Shown: piece by piece, positions 48,537-57,938 of the stretch | How the letters are laid out: each line of letters begins with the position of its first letter | How positions within the stretch are numbered: the stretch's first letter is position 1 | Source of the DNA: Microbulbifer elongatus | GTDB taxonomy: Bacteria; Pseudomonadota; Gammaproteobacteria; Pseudomonadales; Cellvibrionaceae | DNA: 64,000 nt | Direction: 5' to 3' | NCBI RefSeq assembly: GCF_020524885.1 | Contig: NZ_JAIVKJ010000003.1 | Span: 38,501-102,500 of the forward strand | Notes under the pieces: model-generated | Told to the model about the DNA's origin: nothing | The model's input: only the letters and a program-made list of their open reading frames with translations | Database searches by the model: none | Made by a program: the position numbers and the translations under genes

Positions 48537-49483
48537 TGCCCCAACCAATAAATCACTACCTGGGCGTAGCGGCGCGCGGGTTGGCCATGGGGGCAGCGGA
48601 TGTGGTGCCCGGTGTGTCCGGTGGCACGATTGCCTTTATTACCGGTATTTATCAGGAACTTCTGGACTCCCTCAGCCGGATCGGACCGCACACGGTTACG
48701 GTTCTGTTCAAGCAGGGAGTTTCTGCGGCCTGGCGTCAGATCAACGGTACCTTTCTTTTGGCCCTGTTCTCCGGGGTCCTTGTCAGTATTTTTAGCCTCG
48801 CCAACCTCATCAGCTATCTGCTTGAAGAATATCCCATCGTGGTCTGGAGCTTCTTTTTTGGACTGATCCTGGCCTCTGTTGTGCCCATAGTCCGGCGGGT
48901 GCCACGCTGGAGCTGGCAGTGCTGGGTAGCGCTAATCCTCGGTGTAGTAATGGCGGTACTCATCAGTGAGATGCGGCCGCGGGAAATCCCTGCAACGCCC
49001 TATACCCTGTTTTTCTCCGGGGCCCTGGCCATTTGCGCCATGATCCTGCCTGGCATCTCAGGCTCTTTTATTCTGCTGATGATCGGCATCTATCCCAAAG
49101 TCATTCAAGCGGTCCACCAGCTTCAGTTCAGTGCGCTGGTCTGGTTTGGAGCGGGGGCGGTTACCGGGTTGTTGCTCTTCAGTCGTTTGTTGTCTTGGCT
49201 GATGCACCGGTTTCCGTCGGTTACCCTGACCTTTCTGGTGGGTATTCTGATTGGCAGCCTGAACATTGTCTGGCCGTGGAAGTTGGCGGTCGGAAGTTCC
49301 AGTGGCGCGGGAGAGGAACTGGCTCCGGTGATGTCCAATGTTTCGCCGGGCGAGTTTGCTGCGGTCTCTGGTGAGCCTTCGTACTGGATCGGGGCCCTGC
49401 TGGCTTCATTGGCAGCGGTATTTCTGGTGCTGGCTATCGAATGGATGCACTGGCGCCATGTAAGAAATGTCGCACAGGGATAA
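48536..49483 (+). CDS. DUF368 membrane protein, predicted undecaprenyl-phosphate translocase
   Basis: 315 residues with about eight to ten membrane helices. The N-terminal 'GLAMGAADVVPGVSGGTIAFITGIY' and the internal repeat 'ICAMILPGISGSFILLMIGIYPKV' are the DUF368 hallmarks. Members (PopT) have been reported to flip undecaprenyl phosphate back across the inner membrane for peptidoglycan and O-antigen synthesis. Translationally coupled to pcm, next to nlpD and rpoS, which is an unusual place for it. Confidence 0.9.
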   Translation: MPQPINHYLGVAARGLAMGAADVVPGVSGGTIAFITGIYQELLDSLSRIGPHTVTVLFKQGVSAAWRQINGTFLLALFSGVLVSIFSLANLISYLLEEYPIVVWSFFFGLILASVVPIVRRVPRWSWQCWVALILGVVMAVLISEMRPREIPATPYTLFFSGALAICAMILPGISGSFILLMIGIYPKVIQAVHQLQFSALVWFGAGAVTGLLLFSRLLSWLMHRFPSVTLTFLVGILIGSLNIVWPWKLAVGSSSGAGEELAPVMSNVSPGEFAAVSGEPSYWIGALLASLAAVFLVLAIEWMHWRHVRNVAQG

Positions 49484-49692
49484 GGAGCAATTGCTCACAG
49501 TCATTGCAGGCCATATTTCACAAGTAATGGTCGGCTGACTTACAGTTCTGAAGTGTCAGATTCTTTTAAGAAAAGTAATTAACTGATAGCAGCGAAAGCA
49601 CCAGATTTATTTGTCGCCTACAAGGGATAAAACAGCACTTTTCTTTAGACACTTTTTCCATAAATGCACCCCTTTGATGTAAAAAGAGAATA
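49484..49692 (+). other. AT-rich intergenic region before nlpD
   Basis: This 209-bp gap is clearly more AT-rich than its surroundings and contains a short CTTTT/AAAAG inverted repeat near 49565-49580. It probably holds the promoter of nlpD; no terminator or coding sequence is evident. Confidence 0.4.
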
Positions 49693-50526
49693 ATGAAACG
49701 GCGTATATTTCTACATAAAAACACTGCTTTAACCGCAATTGAAGGGTGTTTTTTGTGCCGTTATTTCTTTTTTCTGTTAAAAATATTCACCATCGCTATT
49801 CTCCTTGTTTCGGCTTCAGGGTGTGCCAGCAACCTGGCGCCAACGTCCTCTCTGGGGCAGCCGCCCAGCCAGAGAATTCAGCATCACACGGTCAGTCGCG
49901 GTGAAACCCTTTACTCGATTGCTTGGAGATATGGTAAAGATTTCAAGGACTTGGCGTATATAAACCGGATTCCTTCACCCTATCGGATCTTTCCGGGGCA
50001 GCGCCTGAAACTTGCCGGTACTGCTCCCGTTCAGGTGGTTAGAAAAGCACCAAGTGCACCTGCGAAGCCTCGCCGAGTCACTGCGAAGAAACCTGCTTCT
50101 GTTAAAAAAGTAACGCCAAAACCCGTGGCCAAAACGTCTAAAACGGTCAGTAATAAAAGTGTCATAAATTGGCGCTGGCCAGCTAAGGGGAGAGTTATCT
50201 CCCGATTCCAGCCTAACAATGCCCTCAGAAAGGGTGTTGATATTGCCGGGAAAAAGGGGGAATCTGTTCAGGCAGCAGCAGATGGCACAGTGATTTACGC
50301 CGGAAGCGCATTGAGAGGTTATGGCAAGCTTTTGATCATCAAGCACAGTGAGGAATTCCTCAGTGCTTATGCCCACAACGACAAGTTACTTGTTGGCGAG
50401 GGTGCGAAGGTCAAGGCGGGGCAACGGATAGCGGAACTGGGTTCGAGTGGTACCGACCGCGATATGCTCCACTTTGAAATTCGCAGGAATGGTAAGCCGG
50501 TAGACCCCATGGCCTACCTGCCATAA
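49693..50526 (+). CDS. nlpD: NlpD-like LysM/M23 lipoprotein
   Basis: 277 residues. A long N-terminus (possible internal starts near residue 20) leads to a hydrophobic stretch and lipobox SASGC (Cys44). A LysM domain (about 65-107, 'HTVSRGETLYSIAWRYG'), a Lys/Pro/Ala-rich linker and a C-terminal M23 domain follow. The M23 active-site residues are lost ('RKGVDIAG' lacks the first His, 'DMLHFEIR' the His of HxH), exactly as in E. coli NlpD, which activates the amidase AmiC rather than cutting peptidoglycan itself. The location just upstream of rpoS also fits. The 5' half is more AT-rich than neighbouring genes. Confidence 0.93.
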   Translation: MKRRIFLHKNTALTAIEGCFLCRYFFFLLKIFTIAILLVSASGCASNLAPTSSLGQPPSQRIQHHTVSRGETLYSIAWRYGKDFKDLAYINRIPSPYRIFPGQRLKLAGTAPVQVVRKAPSAPAKPRRVTAKKPASVKKVTPKPVAKTSKTVSNKSVINWRWPAKGRVISRFQPNNALRKGVDIAGKKGESVQAAADGTVIYAGSALRGYGKLLIIKHSEEFLSAYAHNDKLLVGEGAKVKAGQRIAELGSSGTDRDMLHFEIRRNGKPVDPMAYLP

Positions 50527-50664
50527 CCCGACCGACCAGGTCTGCTCAGTTTTTTGGTGTGGAGAGCCCCCTGTCTAACGCTGTTGTGCAATAAAAATGG
50601 ACTTTTATTTATAACCACTTGAGGTAGTCACCGGGATCGGCAGTAACTGCCCTGCAGTGACACT

Positions 50665-50684
50665 ACTCACCAGTGAAGGTGAGT
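50665..50684 (+). promoter_or_regulatory. Hairpin in the rpoS 5' leader
   Basis: Arms ACTCACC/GGTGAGT with an AGTGAA loop lie about 100 bases before the rpoS ATG (50782), inside a 255-bp gap after nlpD. In other gammaproteobacteria the rpoS leader is a target of small RNA and Hfq control, so this hairpin is a candidate regulatory element; it has no T-run. Confidence 0.4.
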
Positions 50685-50781
50685 TGCCGGGAACGGAGGC
50701 TGTCGCGATTGACGGCGACCGATTCAGCGATTGCGAGTTGTCAACGTGGCTGAAACAGGCAAAGTACAAGGAGTTGGGGAA

Positions 50782-51867
50782 ATGGAAGCACAACGACAGG
50801 ATCACATGGCGTTTGACGCCAGAACAGATCTAACACCCGAGCCAGTGGATCGGGACGAACCCATATCAGAAACCAAAAAAAGCCGTACCCGGAGTAAAAC
50901 GGCAAAAAAAAGCTCCGAAACGATCTCTCACAAGCCTATCTCTCAGAAAACGGGTTCTTCGAAAACAGTCTCGAAAGAATCCCCTTCGAAAACCTCCATC
51001 CGTAAAACGGATGATGCCCACGGGCAAAAGAATCTCGACGCAACCCAGTTATACCTGAACGAAATCGGTTTCTCTCCTCTGCTGACCGCAGAAGAGGAGG
51101 TCTACTACGCACGTAAAGCCCTGCGAGGCGACGCGGCCGCGCGCAAGCGCATGATTGAGAGCAACCTGCGATTGGTTGTTAAAATAGCCCGACGTTACGT
51201 CAGCCGTGGCTTGGCGTTGCTGGACCTGATCGAGGAAGGAAACCTCGGCCTGATCCGCGCGGTGGAGAAATTTGATCCGGAACGCGGTTTCCGTTTCTCA
51301 ACCTACGCAACCTGGTGGATCCGTCAGACCATTGAGCGTGCCATCATGAACCAGACGCGCACTATCCGTCTGCCCATTCATGTGGTTAAAGAGCTCAACG
51401 TCTATTTGCGCGCATCCCGCGAATTGGCACAGAAACTGGATCATGAACCCAGTGCGGAAGAAATTGCCAGCCTGCTGGAAAAACCCGTAGAAGATGTTGA
51501 GAGGATGCTCGGCCTGAACGAGCGTGTGACCTCCGTGGATACGCCGATTGGTCCGTCTTCGGAAAAAACACTGGTCGATACCATCCCGGATCAGCAGGAG
51601 TCAGACCCCGCGGAGTTGCTGCAGGACAAAGATCTGTTCGACAGCATCAACCGCTGGCTCAGTGAACTTCCGGACAAGCAGTGTGAAGTGGTTTCCCGTC
51701 GCTTCGGATTGCGCGGATACGAGGCCAGTACTTTGGAAGAAGTAGGGCGTGAAATCGGCCTGACTCGTGAACGCGTGCGCCAGATCCAGGTGGATGCGCT
51801 CAAACGTCTGCGCGAAGTGATGGAGAGCCAGGGGCTCGACGGCATGTCACTTTTTGCCAACCTGTGA
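50782..51867 (+). CDS. rpoS: RNA polymerase sigma factor RpoS
   Basis: 361 residues from ATG 50782, fixed by AAGGAG 8 bases upstream; a TTG at 50731 in frame is less likely. Sigma-70 region 1.2 ('[21 protein letters not shown]'), 2 ('[55 protein letters not shown]' area, residues ~130-185), 3 and 4 ('[19 protein letters not shown]') are complete. The N-terminal 25-80 is a Lys/Ser/Thr-rich low-complexity stretch longer than in E. coli. Directs stationary-phase and general stress transcription; nlpD-rpoS adjacency supports the name. Confidence 0.96.
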   Translation: MEAQRQDHMAFDARTDLTPEPVDRDEPISETKKSRTRSKTAKKSSETISHKPISQKTGSSKTVSKESPSKTSIRKTDDAHGQKNLDATQLYLNEIGFSPLLTAEEEVYYARKALRGDAAARKRMIESNLRLVVKIARRYVSRGLALLDLIEEGNLGLIRAVEKFDPERGFRFSTYATWWIRQTIERAIMNQTRTIRLPIHVVKELNVYLRASRELAQKLDHEPSAEEIASLLEKPVEDVERMLGLNERVTSVDTPIGPSSEKTLVDTIPDQQESDPAELLQDKDLFDSINRWLSELPDKQCEVVSRRFGLRGYEASTLEEVGREIGLTRERVRQIQVDALKRLREVMESQGLDGMSLFANL

Positions 51868-51913
51868 TCAGGTGTAGTGACAAAATAGATTGCTTCTTTT
51901 CCCTTTAGTAAAG

Positions 51914-51939
51914 CCCGCAACAGTTGTTGCGGGTTTTTT
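51914..51939. terminator. Intrinsic terminator after rpoS
   Basis: Stem CCCGCAAC/GTTGCGGG with AGTT loop followed by six T on +, with a short A-run on the other side. Lies between rpoS and the convergent ydbL gene. Confidence 0.9.
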
Positions 51940-51957
51940 CATATCCGGACTCTTGAA

Positions 51958-52326
51958 TTACTTCTGCTTCCAGCGGCCCAGGTTGTCCTGATAGTACTCG
52001 CCCTTGGACAGCCGCGCCTCCAGTTTTTCCGCCGCACGCGCTGCTACCTGGCTGATATCGATGTTGTTGCGCTTGGCGATGGCAGCGTATTCACGCTTAC
52101 GCTTGGCATTTACTTCTGTTACCAGTGCTTCGACTTCTGGGGTGGCTCCCTGTACCACGGCGATATAACCACTATTCGCTTCACCCACCAGTCCTTTGCT
52201 CTGTGCCTCTTTCAGGGATATGGCACTGGCGGGCAGGGCAATCAACAGGGTGAGGGAAAAGAGACCTGAAAGCAGTTTTTTGATAAATGGTTTCATGGCT
52301 GCAGTGGGGTTCCTTTTATCGTTCAT
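51958..52326 (-). CDS. ydbL: YdbL family protein (DUF1318)
   Basis: 122 residues. A signal peptide (hydrophobic 18-35, ALPASA) precedes the DUF1318 core 'GLVGEANSGYIAVV' and 'VNAKRKREYAAIAKRNNIDISQVA'. The ATG at 52326 overlaps the ynbE stop by one base, and GAAGG lies upstream; ATG 52296 is an alternative giving a shorter signal. In E. coli YdbL is a periplasmic helper of the YdbH-YnbE bridge. Confidence 0.88.
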   Translation of the reverse strand: MNDKRNPTAAMKPFIKKLLSGLFSLTLLIALPASAISLKEAQSKGLVGEANSGYIAVVQGATPEVEALVTEVNAKRKREYAAIAKRNNIDISQVAARAAEKLEARLSKGEYYQDNLGRWKQK

Positions 52327-52538
52327 TAGAAAATGCCTTCCTTATCTTCAAACAGATCGTCCAGTTCCTTGTCTACTCTGACGCGAATCTCATGCTCGAT
52401 CTTCACATTCAGGTTGACCGTTATTGGCTCACTGGGCGCTTGCACAGCAACTGTGGGCGTACACGCGCTGGTGCCGGCCAAGCCGAGCGCCAGCAGCAGG
52501 CATAGTGCCAAGCGCTTGAAGATTCCTGTTTGTTTCAC
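52326..52538 (-). CDS. ynbE: YnbE-like small outer-membrane lipoprotein
   Basis: 70 residues. The lipoprotein signal ends with AGTSAC (Cys26), then 'VNLNVKIEHEIRVRVDKELDDLF', the conserved YnbE segment. In E. coli it sits in the outer membrane and binds YdbH to form a lipid-transport bridge. It is coupled to ydbL and lies about 200 bp downstream of ydbH on the same strand. Confidence 0.88.
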   Translation of the reverse strand: MKQTGIFKRLALCLLLALGLAGTSACTPTVAVQAPSEPITVNLNVKIEHEIRVRVDKELDDLFEDKEGIF

Positions 52539-52734
52539 TGGGTACTCCCGTTACTGTTCAGGGGTTGGCCTGGTTTTACCCGGGGAACCGGGATCGTGTT
52601 CGGTGATGACGAGGCCACTACCTGCATACTGTTGATGATTACTATAGATACTGCCGGATTAACCGTAACTGAACAGTGTACAGAAATCGGAGTAATCCTG
52701 CGCAGGCCTTATTACCATCTTTTACTCTCCTCTC

Positions 52735-55700
52735 TCACTGCACCTGTTTTTCCAGAACATCGGTCAGGTCCCGGCTGGCCTGGAGGGAGCGCAGCATGGT
52801 GGGAATGTTGTTTTCAAGGTTCAGATTGATGATGAGGTCCCGGTTGGCGTCGATGGCCTCGCTGCGTCCGGTCAGCTTCAGGTCTAGCTTCAGGTCGCCA
52901 CTCAGTGGGTAGGTGATGGTGCCATTGATATCCCGGTAGTTGTAATCCTCCAGTGCGCCGGCGAGGAGTTTCAACTGGGGGTTGCTACCAAGCATTGCTG
53001 GGGAGAAGGCGCCGTAGTAACGCAACCTGCCACCGGGAGGTCGGGACTGAATGGCTCCGTTTTCAACGGTAATTCCCTGCTTATCTGTGACGATGGGGAT
53101 TTTGGCGTCAAGCAGACCACTTGCGGCAAAGTTCGTCGACTCCATTTCCCGCGCGAGGGCGCCAATGGATATCCCGGTAAACTGGAACTGTGAGCGACGT
53201 TCTTCGCCGTTCAGGTTCCAGGTGGCTGACTCGGAGGTCAGGGCGCCCTCCAAAAGCTCGGCGGCGAAGTTTTTCAGCGTGAGGTCGCCATTGGGGCTCA
53301 GGGTGAGGGAAAAGTGAAGGTTGTTGAGTGCGACACCGGTATCCACCGTGTCGATCGATACCATGGCCGGTTTCTCTGTGATCCAGTGGTCGCCACTCTG
53401 CTGCAGTTTCACCTCCGTATTTACACCCACGGCAAAGCTTTTATTGACCTGAAGCCCGGCATCTTTCATTGCAAGAATGGCACGACCTCTGTCTTTATCT
53501 GGCCATTGCAGTCGCGCCGAGGCCTGTACTGAGCCATCGATTATGTCAACGGGCAAGCCCTTTATGACACGGGCGAGTGTGTTATTGGGGGAGAACGCTG
53601 TCTCGGGCAGGGTGATTTTCAGTTCGCCTTTGCCGGTCTCCAGGCTATGGGTCCATTGGCTGCTCATCTTTAATGGACCACTGGTAACGGTGCTAACGCC
53701 TGAAATCTGCCCATCGCTTAGTGCCAGACGTCCATTGGAAGACACACTCGCTTCGAACTGATCGAGCGCCTGTACATTCAGGTTCTCATTCTGGAATTGC
53801 GCCTTTGCATTGAACCCGTGCTTCCTGCCCGGTTTATTGCTGATGGTGATTTCCCGTAGGAATACAGCGCCGCTTATCCCATTTTCTTCCACTACCAGGG
53901 GGGAAACACTCAGAGCCATTTCAGGAATCTGGCATTCGGTCTGTTGCCGGCTTGCCGTACAAATGGCCTTTTGGGTAAACAATTCCGGGGCAGAAATCTT
54001 GACGGGGCCTGAGGTCATTTCGGTGGCGGCAAGATTAAAATTTGTGAAACTGAACTCGATGCTTTCGCTGGCCGGATTACGTTTGATTGTACCTGTGGTC
54101 TCCAGTTCCAGCTGTTCCGCCGAAGTAGCCGCGTCAATCAGATCCAGCGTTCCCAGGCTTGCCTTTATAGCCATAGAGCAATCGACAGCGGGGAGCTTGC
54201 TACACTGGGCATTCGTTATTCTTCCTGCTAGCTCCGGTGCAGGCTTTTTCTCTTTTGCTTTTAGGGGGCTTTTCTCTTCGGCCCTGAACTCCAGCTCTGG
54301 AATATCGAGGGCCAGCGGGCCCGGCATTTTTGTTGCCGAGATAACCAGGGGCTGTAGTGCCGCCACCTTTACATCGACCGTTTGCCAGCCGAGTGCCGCC
54401 AGTGGATTTTCCTTTTGCGGAAGAGAAAGGGAGAATTCTGCCGGTGACGGGCTCTCGATTTGCACTGAAAGCTCTGTTAGGACGGCCGATGTCTGCCCGC
54501 TTGTCAGGTTGTTTAGCGAGGGAAGCAGGGCGTTTCCACTGAATCGCTGCCGGCCACTGAGATCATTGACCCTGTAGTGTCCGAAGGTGGCACTCCATCT
54601 CGGGCTGTTAAGCAAAGGGGAAAGGCGGGCAAGGTCGTATTGCCCGTTAAACATAATTTGTGGAATGGACAGTTCGGTGGCTAGGGAAACCTCTGTTTGC
54701 AGCAGTGGCGTTGCGCTGCTTTCAGCGGGAATCTGTGGTTCCGATATGGGCGTAAGCTCGACAAAAACTTTTCCCTCGACCGAATTCACTACTAGCGGAG
54801 AGAGTGTCGATATGTGAAACGATAGCGGCTCTTTGACTTCATACTGAACTGCCAGCGGTGCTCCAAGCATATTTTCTGGCAATTCCGCTGAGAGAGATGA
54901 GGCGGCCATTGTAGCAGTGATATTACTCACGCTTGCCAGGCTCTCCAGGTGATCTGGAGTTTGCCCCTGCAGTGTCAGCTCGACCTCGCCGTTTAAGGAT
55001 TGCGCGATAGAGTTCCAGTCAACGGGTGCCGGGTCACTGGTAACCGCAGTCAGCGAAATATCCAGTTGTTTCAGCAAAGAGACCATGCCATTGGCGTTGA
55101 ACTGGATCTGGCTTTCCATTGTCCAGACGTCCGCGCTCACAGCACTGTGGTCCGCACCCTTACGGTTTATTTTGCCCTGAATAGTGCTGAGCGGTTGGTC
55201 CTCGTAGTTCAGCTGCAACTCAAAATCAACCGCATGGGCTTCAGCGTTGTTTAGCGCAAGGTTAACAGTACAGCTCTCGCAGCGAGAGCTAAGGACCTTC
55301 CCGGTGATATTCTGCCCAGGCGTATTTTTTGCAGAGACAGTCAGATAACCGTCAAACTTTTCTGCCCAGTAAATCTGTTCAATCGTCAGTTCCCGAACGG
55401 GGACTTTTTTCAGGGCTAGGAGGGTTTCGCTGATCGATAATTGACCATTCCCCGGCGAGGTATCAACCGAAGCGTCCGTTTGCGTAGCAGGCGAGCTGGC
55501 ACCTCGGGAGGCAGGTTCCGATTTGACTTCCGATGATGATGAAGTGGAAGTCTTCGGGGATCGCAGGGTTACCCTAGCCATGCGAAGCTCGCTTTGCGCG
55601 GGTGTCGATGGGTCATTATGCCTTTGTTTGCGGAGAAAAGATCGAAGGTCTGTCAATTGCACATTATCGATGTCGATACCCAAACCTGTGTCGCTGGTCA

Positions 55701-55908
55701 ATCTCAGTTGATCAATATGTGCACTAATCTGGTTGTTTTGACGCGTCAGCGTTAATCCGTGGAGCGCGGAAAGCGTGATTCCTTCTAGCTGATGGTTAAT
55801 GACTGGAGGTAGCCACTGGTGCCGAGTCAGCCAGCCGGAAACACCCGCCAGCAGGAACAACAGCAGTACACCTGCAACAGCGATAGAAAGGCGGGAGACA
55901 GCTCGCAC
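52735..55908 (-). CDS. ydbH: YdbH-like AsmA-family envelope lipid bridge protein
   Basis: 1057 residues. One N-terminal membrane helix (about 7-26) anchors a very long, beta-rich periplasmic region without cysteines of note except a few pairs ('CESC', 'QCSK'). The C-terminal part ('NGAIQSRPPGGRLRYYG', 'LKLTGRSEAI') is the YdbH signature of AsmA/TamB-like proteins, which are thought to move phospholipids between membranes redundantly with TamB and YhdP. E. coli YdbH is of similar size (about 880 residues); this one is longer. Followed by ynbE and ydbL as in E. coli. Confidence 0.9.
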   Translation of the reverse strand: MRAVSRLSIAVAGVLLLFLLAGVSGWLTRHQWLPPVINHQLEGITLSALHGLTLTRQNNQISAHIDQLRLTSDTGLGIDIDNVQLTDLRSFLRKQRHNDPSTPAQSELRMARVTLRSPKTSTSSSSEVKSEPASRGASSPATQTDASVDTSPGNGQLSISETLLALKKVPVRELTIEQIYWAEKFDGYLTVSAKNTPGQNITGKVLSSRCESCTVNLALNNAEAHAVDFELQLNYEDQPLSTIQGKINRKGADHSAVSADVWTMESQIQFNANGMVSLLKQLDISLTAVTSDPAPVDWNSIAQSLNGEVELTLQGQTPDHLESLASVSNITATMAASSLSAELPENMLGAPLAVQYEVKEPLSFHISTLSPLVVNSVEGKVFVELTPISEPQIPAESSATPLLQTEVSLATELSIPQIMFNGQYDLARLSPLLNSPRWSATFGHYRVNDLSGRQRFSGNALLPSLNNLTSGQTSAVLTELSVQIESPSPAEFSLSLPQKENPLAALGWQTVDVKVAALQPLVISATKMPGPLALDIPELEFRAEEKSPLKAKEKKPAPELAGRITNAQCSKLPAVDCSMAIKASLGTLDLIDAATSAEQLELETTGTIKRNPASESIEFSFTNFNLAATEMTSGPVKISAPELFTQKAICTASRQQTECQIPEMALSVSPLVVEENGISGAVFLREITISNKPGRKHGFNAKAQFQNENLNVQALDQFEASVSSNGRLALSDGQISGVSTVTSGPLKMSSQWTHSLETGKGELKITLPETAFSPNNTLARVIKGLPVDIIDGSVQASARLQWPDKDRGRAILAMKDAGLQVNKSFAVGVNTEVKLQQSGDHWITEKPAMVSIDTVDTGVALNNLHFSLTLSPNGDLTLKNFAAELLEGALTSESATWNLNGEERRSQFQFTGISIGALAREMESTNFAASGLLDAKIPIVTDKQGITVENGAIQSRPPGGRLRYYGAFSPAMLGSNPQLKLLAGALEDYNYRDINGTITYPLSGDLKLDLKLTGRSEAIDANRDLIINLNLENNIPTMLRSLQASRDLTDVLEKQVQ

Positions 55909-55978
55909 GAAAACCTCGGTTGAGTGGCTTGAGAATCGACGATTAAACGTAGAGACTTGCTAAAGGCTCACTGAAAAT

Positions 55979-56110
55979 CTACTGCGCAAGCGCCTGACGG
56001 AGGCCGGCGGTGCTGGTTCGCCAGCCCGGTCGGAATGCTCGTGTATCACATATACACTCCGCTTCCTGCGCGCCGGCGGTCACCGTCAGCCACTTGCTCG
56101 CGACTATTTT
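55979..56110. repeat. Palindrome-rich intergenic element upstream of ggt
   Basis: The gap between ydbH and ggt (242 bp, divergent) contains GTGTAT/ATACAC (56041-56057) flanked by GGAA.GC/GCTTCC, a direct repeat GCCGGCGGT (56003 and 56072) and outer arms CTGACGG (55994-56000) and CCGTCAG (56083-56089). A small frame on the minus strand across it (55979-56161) is open only because the element lacks stops. It looks like a REP-type or mosaic intergenic element. Confidence 0.6.
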
Positions 56111-56150
56111 CAGTTGAGCCCATCTGAGAATAACGACAGGGGCAGTAATT

Positions 56151-57899
56151 GTGAAATACATGATGACAGTTTTACGCGCTGGTTACACAAAGGGCAGGCA
56201 TTCCCTGCAGACGGTTGCGACAGCGCTGGTAGGCGCCTTGTTACTGATAAATAGTGTCAGTGCTTTCGACCGCGTAAACGGGGAGGGGTTCGCCAGCCGC
56301 TCACCGGTACTGGCCACGCGGGGAATGGCCGCCACCAGCCAGCCTCTGGCCACCCAGGTAGCATTGGATATCCTTAAGAAAGGCGGCAGTGCTGTGGATG
56401 CGGCGATCGCTGCCAATGCTGTGCAGGGGCTGATGGAGCCAACTGGCAACGGCATCGGCGGGGACCTGTTTGCCATTGTCTGGAGTGCTGAAGATAAAAA
56501 GCTTCACGGTTTGAATGCCAGTGGACGGTCGCCTAAATCGCTACCGTTTAGTCACTTTGCCGACAATAATCTCGACAAAATCCCTTCCCACGGACCATTA
56601 CCGGTGTCTGTACCTGGTGCCGTGGATGGCTGGTTTGAACTGCATGAAAAGTTCGGCAAGCTGCCGATGAAGGAATTGCTGGCGCCGGCGATTGACTACG
56701 CCAATGACGGTTTTCCCGTAACTCAGCTGGTGGCCTACTACTGGAATCGCTCGGTGCCCATCCTGGAAAAATTTCCCGGGTTCCGCGAGACCTATATGCC
56801 GGGTGGGCGCGCGCCAAGGGAGGGTGAGCTGTTCCGCAACCCGCGCCTGGCAAATACGCTGCAAAAGATTGCCGATGGCGGCCGCGATGCCTTTTATAAA
56901 GGTGATATCGCCCGGGAAATTGACCAATATATGAAGGCCAATGGCGGCTTTCTGTCGTATGAAGACCTTGCCGACCACACTTCTGACTGGATTGAGCCGG
57001 TTTCTACCAGCTACCGCGGCTATGATGTCTGGGAGTTACCACCCAATGGCCAGGGTATTGCTGCGCTGCAGATTCTGAACATTCTCGAGGGATTCGATCT
57101 TAAAAAGCTTGGTCGCCAGAGTCCGGAGTATGTGCATCTTTTTGCAGAAGCGAAAAAACTGGCCTTTGAAGATCGCGCCAAATACTACGCGGATCCGGCG
57201 TTCAACAAGCTGCCGGTACAGGAGCTGATTTCCAAGCCCTATGCTGACAAACGTCGGAAGCTGATCAATCCGGATAAGGCGGCAAAGCGCTACGATGCTG
57301 GCAATGTGGCACTGCGTCACGGCGATACTATCTACCTGACCACCGCGGACAAGGACGGCAATATGGTGTCTTTGATCCAGAGTAATTATCGCGGCATGGG
57401 CTCGGGGATGACGCCGGGTGAACTCGGTTTTATCCTGCAGGACCGCGGAGAAATGTTCAGCCTCAAGGAAGGTCATTTCAATCAGTACGCACCGGGCAAA
57501 CGACCTTTCCATACGATTATTCCCGCCTTTGTGACCAAAGACGGCAAGCCCTGGCTCAGTTTCGGTGTCATGGGGGGCGCGACCCAACCGCAGATGCACG
57601 CACAGATTGTGATCAACATGGTGGACTTTGGCATGAATGTTCAGGAGGCGGGTGACGCGCCCCGTATCCTGCACAGCGGCTCCAGCCAGCCTACCGATGA
57701 AATTATGGAAGACGGCGGTTACCTGAGCCTTGAAGACGGGTTCCCGATGGAAACACGCCGCAAACTGGTACAGATGGGCCATCAGGTTCGTTTTGAGAGC
57801 GGCCCTTACGGTGGTTACCAGGCCATTCTGAAGTCCGACCAGGGTGTGTATCACGGTGCATCGGAAAGCCGTAAAGATGGCCAGGCCGCCGGTTACTAA
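56151..57899 (+). CDS. ggt: Gamma-glutamyltransferase
   Basis: 582 residues. GTG start at 56151 is favoured by AGGGG 8 bases upstream; ATGs at 56160 and 56163 are alternatives. A signal peptide (about 20-38, NSVSA-FDR) exports it. 'GMAATSQPLATQVALDILKKGGSAVDAAIAAN' opens the fold, and the autoprocessing/catalytic Thr393 lies in 'HGDTIYLTTADKDGNMVS'. The Gly-Gly loop of the acceptor site reads 'MGGATQPQ'. The protein cuts the gamma-glutamyl bond of glutathione and related peptides in the periplasm. pepN follows 39 bp downstream and could finish peptide breakdown. Confidence 0.93.
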   Translation: MKYMMTVLRAGYTKGRHSLQTVATALVGALLLINSVSAFDRVNGEGFASRSPVLATRGMAATSQPLATQVALDILKKGGSAVDAAIAANAVQGLMEPTGNGIGGDLFAIVWSAEDKKLHGLNASGRSPKSLPFSHFADNNLDKIPSHGPLPVSVPGAVDGWFELHEKFGKLPMKELLAPAIDYANDGFPVTQLVAYYWNRSVPILEKFPGFRETYMPGGRAPREGELFRNPRLANTLQKIADGGRDAFYKGDIAREIDQYMKANGGFLSYEDLADHTSDWIEPVSTSYRGYDVWELPPNGQGIAALQILNILEGFDLKKLGRQSPEYVHLFAEAKKLAFEDRAKYYADPAFNKLPVQELISKPYADKRRKLINPDKAAKRYDAGNVALRHGDTIYLTTADKDGNMVSLIQSNYRGMGSGMTPGELGFILQDRGEMFSLKEGHFNQYAPGKRPFHTIIPAFVTKDGKPWLSFGVMGGATQPQMHAQIVINMVDFGMNVQEAGDAPRILHSGSSQPTDEIMEDGGYLSLEDGFPMETRRKLVQMGHQVRFESGPYGGYQAILKSDQGVYHGASESRKDGQAAGY

Positions 57900-57938
57900 G
57901 GCCCGGTAATTACACAAGCGAGTGAATGAAATACAGCA

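Noticed and set aside
55979..56161. 60-codon minus-strand frame upstream of ggt
   Set aside because: It overlaps the palindromic element and the ggt start; open only by chance.
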